Source: Spirochaetaceae bacterium
GTDB taxonomy: Bacteria; Spirochaetota; Spirochaetia; Treponematales; Breznakiellaceae
Direction: 5' to 3'
Length of the DNA: 10,664 bases
NCBI GenBank assembly: GCA_031268255.1
Contig: JAIRXO010000012.1
Location: 1 to 10,664, forward strand
Shown: piece after piece, positions 7,204 through 10,664 of the stretch
Numbering within the stretch: the stretch's first letter is position 1
How the letters are laid out: each line of letters starts with the position of its first letter
Translations under genes and position numbers: made by a program
Notes under the pieces: generated by a model
The model's input: the letters and a program-made list of their open reading frames with translations, nothing else
Database searches by the model: none
Told to the model about the DNA's origin: nothing

Positions 7204-8076
7204 ATGGCTAATTTACGGGACCTGCGGCTCAGGATGCGGGCCATAAGACAGACTCTCCAGGTTACCAGGGCCATGGATCTTATTTCCACCGCCAAGCTCC
7301 GCAAGGGCAGAAAAACCCTTGAAAACATCGAGCCTTATTTTAAGCGCATCCAGAAATCCATGGGGAATATACTTTCCGGCGCAGGGTCGGTGGAAAGCGA
7401 ATTCTTCAACAGGATTCCCGCCGCGCCCCGTTCGGCGATTATTGTTGTTTCGAGCGACCGGGGACTTGCCGGAGGCTTTAACGCCAATGTATTCCGCCAG
7501 GTAAACAGCCTCTGCGAAACACTCGCCAATCCCATTCTGGTACTCATAGGTTCTGTAGGGTACCGGTATTTTCTTCATTCACCTTATATTATTCTTGAAA
7601 ATTTTTCCTTCCAGTCAAGGCTTCCTGAACTGCAGGATGCCCAGGAAATTGCCGACTTTATCATTGCCCAGTTTCTCTGGGGTGTCTTTGACGAGGTCTA
7701 TATCATTTATACCCACATGCATTCGGCCATAAAACTGGTTCCGGCGCTGACCCAGATTCTGCCCCTGAGCGCGGAACGGATGAGTAAGGCCGGAGGAACG
7801 GAGAAAGCCGATATTATTGATTTTGAATATATCCCGTCAAAGGAAGCGGTCTTTGACACGCTGGCGCCCCTGTACATCAAGGGCGTTATCTACGGAGCCA
7901 TGGCGGAGTCTTATGTAAGCGAACAGAGCGCCCGCATGGCGGCCATGAATGAGGCGTCAAGGAACGCCGAGGATATGCTTGCCAGCCTTCAGATTCAGTA
8001 TAACCGGGTACGGCAGGCGGGCATCACGTCGGAAGTTTCGGAAATTATTTCCGGCTCCGCGGCGTTACAAAAATAA
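7204..8076 (+). CDS. atpG: F1Fo ATP synthase subunit gamma (central shaft)
   Basis: 290 residues, the usual bacterial length. Gamma is the rotating coiled coil inside the alpha3beta3 head. Seen: N-terminal helix with RMRAIRQTLQVTRAMDLIST (residues ~11-30), matching the family RI-x(3)-NT-x-KIT-x-AM pattern with Gln-Val-Thr-Arg in place of Lys-Ile-Thr-Lys; an internal Rossmann-like strand IIVVSSDRGLAGGFN (~78-92) typical of gamma; C-terminal helix ending RQAGITSEVSEIISG. It starts 10 bases after the atpA stop with TGGAG 5 bases upstream. No insertion of the redox-regulated chloroplast type is present. Confidence 0.96.
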   Translation: MANLRDLRLRMRAIRQTLQVTRAMDLISTAKLRKGRKTLENIEPYFKRIQKSMGNILSGAGSVESEFFNRIPAAPRSAIIVVSSDRGLAGGFNANVFRQVNSLCETLANPILVLIGSVGYRYFLHSPYIILENFSFQSRLPELQDAQEIADFIIAQFLWGVFDEVYIIYTHMHSAIKLVPALTQILPLSAERMSKAGGTEKADIIDFEYIPSKEAVFDTLAPLYIKGVIYGAMAESYVSEQSARMAAMNEASRNAEDMLASLQIQYNRVRQAGITSEVSEIISGSAALQK

Positions 8077-8086
8077 GGAGTCGGTC

Positions 8087-9502
8087 ATGGCGAATACCGG
8101 TCATATAACCCAGATAGTTGGTCCTGTGGTGGACGTGCGTTTTGAGCCTTTACAGGTTCCTTCTATTTTGAATTCCCTGGAGGTCGTACTCCCCGGTCAG
8201 GAAGGCTCCGGGGACACGGACGGTTCTACGGTCATACTGGAGGTGCTCCAGCACATAGGGGACAACAAGGTACGCTGTGTCGCCATGGAATCCACCGAGG
8301 GACTGCGCCGGGGCCTTTCTGTTCGTGATACCGGAAATCCCATCAGGGTTCCTGTAGGGGAGGCGGTGCTGGGCCGAATGTTCAGCGTTACCGGCAGGCC
8401 CATTGACAACAAGGGGCCTTTCAGCGCCCCGGAATATGTATCCATACACCGCGCCGCGCCGAGCTTTGAGGAACAGAAGCCCGCCACCGAACAGCTTGAG
8501 ACGGGCATAAAGGTCATAGACCTCATCGCCCCCTACGCCAAGGGCGGAAAGATAGGGCTCTTTGGCGGCGCCGGCGTGGGCAAGACCGTCATCATCATGG
8601 AACTGATACGGAACATAGCCACCGAGCATGCGGGGTATTCGGTGTTCGCCGGTGTCGGAGAGCGTTCCCGTGAAGGCGCCGATCTGTGGAAGGAGATGAA
8701 CGAGTCGGGGGTTATCGAAAAAACCGCCCTGGTATTCGGCCAGATGAATGAACCGCCAGGAGCCCGCATGAGGGTCGCCCTGGCCGGGCTTTCCATGGCC
8801 GAATACTTCCGCGACCGGGGCGGCCAGGATGTGCTGCTTTTTATTGACAATATCTTCAGGTTCATACAGGCCGGCGCCGAAGTCTCGGCCCTCCTTGGCC
8901 GCATACCCAGCGCCGTGGGTTATCAGCCAACCCTGGCCAATGAAATGGGTTCCCTCCAGGAGCGCATAGCCAGCACCTCCAGGGGATCGATCACCAGCGT
9001 TCAGGCTGTGTATGTTCCCGCCGACGATCTTACCGATCCGGCGCCGGCAACGACATTTGCCCATCTTGACGCTACGACAGTGCTTTCCCGTAAAATAGTT
9101 GAACTGGGCATATACCCCGCCGTTGATCCTCTGGCGTCCAATTCCCGCATCCTCGATCCCGCCATAGTCGGGACAGAACATTACCAGACCGCCATGAGGA
9201 CCCAGCAGATACTCCAGCGTTACAAGGAACTGCAGGACATCATCGCCATACTTGGCATGGACGAACTTTCTCCTGAGGACAAACAGATAGTATCCAGGGC
9301 CCGCAAGGTGCAGCGTTTTTTCAGCCAGCCCTTTTTTGTCGCCGAGCGTTATACCGGCGGCGGCGGCGCGTATGTGACGGCAAAGGAGACGGTCAGGGGA
9401 TTCAAGATGATACTCGACGGCGAACTTGATTCGGTAAACGAGCAGGATTTTTTTATGGCGGGGACCATTGACGACGTGCTTGCCAGATCAAAGGATGCCT
9501 GA
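8087..9502 (+). CDS. atpD: F1Fo ATP synthase subunit beta (catalytic)
   Basis: 471 residues, normal length; the catalytic ATP-forming subunit. Start 8087 (MANTGHITQIVGPVVDV) was chosen over upstream in-frame ATGs such as 7949, which would add 46 residues read out of frame through atpG. TAAGGAG (8074-8080) lies 6 bases upstream and includes the atpG stop. Seen: P-loop GGAGVGKT at 160-167 with Lys166; catalytic Glu192 in GERSREG; Walker B LLFIDNIFRF with Asp254; GYQPTLANEMG (~278-288); the C-terminal lever motif reads DELSPED (392-398) instead of the usual DELSEED. Its stop overlaps the atpC start by one base (TGATG). Confidence 0.98.
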   Translation: MANTGHITQIVGPVVDVRFEPLQVPSILNSLEVVLPGQEGSGDTDGSTVILEVLQHIGDNKVRCVAMESTEGLRRGLSVRDTGNPIRVPVGEAVLGRMFSVTGRPIDNKGPFSAPEYVSIHRAAPSFEEQKPATEQLETGIKVIDLIAPYAKGGKIGLFGGAGVGKTVIIMELIRNIATEHAGYSVFAGVGERSREGADLWKEMNESGVIEKTALVFGQMNEPPGARMRVALAGLSMAEYFRDRGGQDVLLFIDNIFRFIQAGAEVSALLGRIPSAVGYQPTLANEMGSLQERIASTSRGSITSVQAVYVPADDLTDPAPATTFAHLDATTVLSRKIVELGIYPAVDPLASNSRILDPAIVGTEHYQTAMRTQQILQRYKELQDIIAILGMDELSPEDKQIVSRARKVQRFFSQPFFVAERYTGGGGAYVTAKETVRGFKMILDGELDSVNEQDFFMAGTIDDVLARSKDA

Positions 9503-9915
9503 TGAGCTTTATACTGGAAGTCCACACCCCGTTACGGCTCTTTTTTTCAGGCCCGGTGGAGGCGGTGATAACAACCCTCATGGACGGCGAGGCGGGGATT
9601 TACGCGAATCATTCGCCCTTTACTTCTCCGGTGATGACCGGCATTCTTAAAATAAAGGACGAAAAAGGGCTGTGGAAAGAGGCCTTTATTACCGACGGCA
9701 TACTTGAGGTAAAAAGAAGCCGCACCGTACTCCTTATCGAACATGCCGAATGGCCCGGCGAAATCGACATTGAACGGGCGGAAAAGGCCAGGAGCGACGC
9801 GCTTGCTGTTCTCGAAGCGGGAGCGTTCAGGTTTGAGACCGAGAGCGCCAGGACAAAACTCAAGCGGGCCAATATAAGGCTTGCAATCGCGAAGAAGAAA
9901 ACAGAACGGCCTTAA
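9502..9915 (+). CDS. atpC: F1Fo ATP synthase subunit epsilon
   Basis: 137 residues, typical of bacterial epsilon, the rotor foot and intrinsic inhibitor. Seen: N-terminal beta sandwich (about 1-85) with EVHTPLRLFFSG and GEAGIYANHSPF, which correspond to the family V-TP-x(5,6)-G and G-x-x-G-x(3)-H-(A/S)-P patterns; LIEHAEWPGEIDIERA leading into a two-helix C-terminal domain (~90-137). IDIERA fits the I/LDxxRA motif that binds ATP in Bacillus-type epsilon and stabilises the compact, non-inhibiting form, so ATP sensing is plausible but inferred. It is the last gene of the operon, coupled to atpD by a 1-base overlap. Confidence 0.94.
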   Translation: MSFILEVHTPLRLFFSGPVEAVITTLMDGEAGIYANHSPFTSPVMTGILKIKDEKGLWKEAFITDGILEVKRSRTVLLIEHAEWPGEIDIERAEKARSDALAVLEAGAFRFETESARTKLKRANIRLAIAKKKTERP

Positions 9916-9935
9916 ACTTCTCTTTGGGGAAATTC

Positions 9936-9955
9936 AAAGACCGCCGGGGCTTTTT
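9936..9955 (+). terminator. Candidate terminator of the ATP synthase operon
   Basis: AAAGACC-GCCG-GGGCTTT forms a short stem with one mismatch followed by T residues (9951-9955), about 20 bases after the atpC stop. A second, similar unit follows (ACCC-GCCG-GGGT at 9963-9974, then CCTTTTTTC). Each stem is modest, so termination may use both in tandem. A competing stem, TCTTTG with CAAAGA around 9920-9940, is also possible. The second unit lies within the 3' part of the opposing small gene. Confidence 0.4.
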
Positions 9956-10070
9956 AAGAATTACCCGCCGGGGTTCCTTTTTTCTTGTTCTTTTTTTCTT
10001 CCCGTTTTTCTTTCAGCGTTTTTTGGGGAGCTTTTTTTGTTTCTTTTTTATGCATAATGTGTTCACTCAT
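9954..10070 (-). CDS. 38-residue lysine-rich small protein, unknown function
   Basis: Very short gene reading MSEHIMHKKETKKAPQ and ending KKKGTPAGNS. It holds 12 Lys and 1 Arg against 5 Glu, so it is strongly basic. There is no signal peptide or membrane segment, and it is probably disordered or helical and charged. Support: ATG at 10070 is preceded by a strong GGGAGG with 6-7 bases spacing and, 20 bases further up, a good promoter with TATACT and a 17-base spacer. The next Met (residue 6) lacks a better site. The A-rich coding strand could be a by-product of the T-rich terminator region, but promoter, ribosome binding site and frame coinciding argues for a real gene. Function unknown; nucleic-acid or ribosome binding is a guess from charge. 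Confidence 0.62.
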   Translation of the reverse strand: MSEHIMHKKETKKAPQKTLKEKREEKKNKKKGTPAGNS

Positions 10071-10091
10071 GATTATCCTCCCATATATGGC

Positions 10092-10120
10092 AGTATAGCA
10101 TGAAGCCCCAAAAAAAACAA
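10092..10120 (-). promoter_or_regulatory. Promoter of the lysine-rich small gene
   Basis: On the - strand, TTGTTT (10115-10120) and TATACT (10092-10097) are separated by exactly 17 bases, with a run of T between them just after the -35. The predicted start is near 10085, giving a leader of about 15 bases that contains GGGAGG before the ATG at 10070. Confidence 0.6.
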
Positions 10121-10147
10121 GGGAAATACCCAATTAAGCCAGGGTAT
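10106..10147 (-). terminator. Weak candidate terminator after the zinc-ribbon gene
   Basis: On the - strand ATACCC (10142-10147) can pair with GGGTAT (10126-10131) across a 10-base loop, and a T-rich run (TTTCCCTTGTTTTTTTT) follows. The stem is short and the T run is also part of the next promoter, so this may only be partial termination or coincidence. Confidence 0.25.
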
Positions 10148-10176
10148 ACGATGTAAGATTTTCGGGAACAGGAAAA

Positions 10177-10389
10177 CTATCCCTGGTTATAATCTCTTGC
10201 CCTTTCGAGACAGGCTTTACACAGGGTTGTCTTTTTTGACCGCAGCTTTTTGCCGCAGCGGGGGCACCGGCCTTCTTTTTTCCTGGAGGCGTATTTTTTC
10301 CGCCTTTGTTTATTGACCTCGTCCCGGTGATTCTCAAGAAAACGCTGCTGACGCAGACGGTTTGCTTCTTTTTCCGCTTTTGTTGACAT
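10177..10389 (-). CDS. Small basic zinc-ribbon protein, unknown function
   Basis: 70 residues. The first ~38 are a charged helix-like stretch rich in Arg, Lys, Gln and Glu (NRLRQQRFLENHRDEVNKQR). They are followed by a compact zinc-ribbon, CPRC at 42-45 and CKAC at 57-60, that is CX2C-X11-CX2C with several Lys between. No enzyme domain is visible. Basic zinc ribbons of this kind usually bind nucleic acid or a ribosomal/RNA-polymerase partner, but nothing here shows which. Similar CxxC modules occur in HNH-type proteins, yet no HNH residues follow and the protein is too short for a nuclease. The start at 10389 has GAGGAG about 10 bases upstream and its own promoter. The larger reading frame on the same strand (10134-10439) is an out-of-frame shadow without cysteine pattern. 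Confidence 0.8.
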   Translation of the reverse strand: MSTKAEKEANRLRQQRFLENHRDEVNKQRRKKYASRKKEGRCPRCGKKLRSKKTTLCKACLERARDYNQG

Positions 10390-10410
10390 TTCTGTATTTC
10401 TCCTCGGAGT

Positions 10411-10439
10411 AGTATACCATATCCATCCGTTAGATGCAA
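10411..10439 (-). promoter_or_regulatory. Promoter of the zinc-ribbon gene
   Basis: TTGCAT (10434-10439, - strand) and TATACT (10411-10416) with a 17-base spacer. The predicted start is near 10404, which would place the GAGGAG ribosome binding site at the very start of a ~15-base leader. The -35 hexamer matches that of the atp operon, and the -10 matches that of the adjacent lysine-rich gene. Confidence 0.55.
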
Positions 10440-10444
10440 TGGTA

Positions 10445-10469
10445 AATTTGCCCTTTATCAGGGTAAATT
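10445..10469. repeat. 10-base-pair stem-loop upstream of the zinc-ribbon promoter
   Basis: AATTTGCCCT (10445-10454) pairs with AGGGTAAATT (10460-10469) around TTATC, with one G-T pair. It ends 5 bases before the -35 of the zinc-ribbon gene, so on DNA it could be an operator or upstream element. As RNA it could be the 3' end of an upstream - strand transcript lying outside the window. Confidence 0.45.
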
Positions 10470-10485
10470 CAGTACAAAAGGCCGC

Positions 10486-10508
10486 TCCAAAACAAACCGG
10501 GTTTTGGA
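10486..10508. repeat. Perfect 8-base-pair stem-loop
   Basis: TCCAAAAC (10486-10493) and GTTTTGGA (10501-10508) are perfect inverted arms with a 7-base loop. No T tract follows on either strand. It belongs to the stem-loop cluster between the zinc-ribbon gene and the right edge. Confidence 0.45.
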
Positions 10509-10520
10509 ACAGGCTCCATC

Positions 10521-10561
10521 AACCAACCCCGCCGCGCAGAGCGGCCGGGGTATGGTTGGTT
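10521..10561. repeat. Long GC-rich imperfect stem-loop
   Basis: Outer arms AACCAACC (10521-10528) and GGTTGGTT (10554-10561) enclose inner pairings of CCGCCGC with GCGG-C-CGG around loop GCAGA, with a TAT bulge on the right side. It is the most stable-looking structure of the cluster. No T tract follows, so it is not an ordinary intrinsic terminator. It could be a repetitive extragenic palindrome or part of a structured RNA. Confidence 0.45.
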
Positions 10562-10630
10562 CTGCAAAGAATGGATTTTATGCGGGTTTAATACCCATGA
10601 AAACCTTTCTTTTAAGTGGTTTAAAACCGC

Positions 10631-10664
10631 CCCAGAGGCTCCCCCGCGCAAGCGGGCTCTTGGG
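10631..10664. repeat. GCAA-tetraloop stem-loop at the right window edge
   Basis: CCCGC-GCAA-GCGGG (10643-10656), extended by CCCAGAG (10631-10637) pairing with CTCTTGGG (10657-10664) after a 5-base internal bulge. The structure reaches the last base of the window and may continue. The core GCGCAAGC also occurs in the atpB-atpE hairpin. A GGTTT-A-AAACC near-palindrome (10618-10628) lies immediately before it. No gene is supported between 10440 and 10664. Confidence 0.35.

Noticed and set aside
7949..8086. 46-residue N-terminal extension of beta from an upstream in-frame ATG
   Set aside because: It overlaps atpG in another frame and lacks homology to the beta N-terminus. The ATG at 8087 has TAAGGAG at the right distance and gives the standard MANTGHITQIVGP start.
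8150..9181. 343-residue - strand frame over atpD
   Set aside because: Shadow of the catalytic beta subunit with no independent signals.
10134..10439. 101-residue - strand frame
   Set aside because: Overlaps the zinc-ribbon gene in another frame, would begin upstream of that gene's promoter, and lacks the paired-cysteine pattern.
10469..10651. 60-residue - strand frame near the right edge
   Set aside because: It runs through the stem-loop cluster, so its sequence reflects inverted repeats. There is no ribosome binding site or recognisable domain.
10441..10664. tRNA, tmRNA or CRISPR array at the right end
   Set aside because: There is no cloverleaf, no T-loop consensus and no regularly spaced direct repeats; only unrelated stem-loops are seen.

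Overview
The window is dominated by one complete operon for an F-type (F1Fo) ATP synthase on the + strand, in the classical order atpB-atpE-atpF-atpH-atpA-atpG-atpD-atpC (3639-9915). It is tightly packed: several junctions overlap by 1-4 bases, and the longest gap (58 bases, before atpE) holds a small GCAA-tetraloop hairpin. No atpI or atpZ precedes atpB. Together the products form the membrane rotor and channel (a, c), the peripheral stalk (b, delta), the catalytic head (alpha, beta) and the central stalk (gamma, epsilon). All eight reading frames look intact, with the key P-loop, arginine-finger, ion-carboxylate and channel-arginine residues present.

Upstream, on the - strand, are a small PaaI-like hotdog thioesterase (3086-3517), divergent from atpB, and the start plus most of a large membrane-anchored hybrid sensor histidine kinase (1-2781). 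The kinase has a Cache-like sensor, HisKA, HATPase, receiver and Hpt domains and runs off the left edge. A strong intrinsic terminator separates the two - strand genes.

Downstream, also on the - strand and converging on the atp operon, are two very small basic-protein genes. Each has its own recognisable sigma70-like promoter and Shine-Dalgarno sequence. One is a 70-residue zinc-ribbon protein (10177-10389). The other is a 38-residue, lysine-rich protein (9954-10070) that is easily missed because of its size. The last ~225 bases (10441-10664) hold no convincing gene. They contain a series of stem-loops, including one pair of arms that could form a competing structure, and look like an intergenic repeat or structured-RNA region.

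Organism: a bacterium of moderately high GC content with standard -10/-35 promoters and GGAGG-type ribosome binding sites. The kinase architecture, including its post-Hpt helical tail, the tiny basic proteins and the base composition remind me of environmental or gut treponeme-like spirochetes. The c subunit is equally reminiscent of Clostridia. This assignment is a low-to-moderate confidence impression, not something the sequence proves. Apart from the small genes and structured DNA at the right end, the window is largely conventional housekeeping; I do not see a convincing new multi-gene system.
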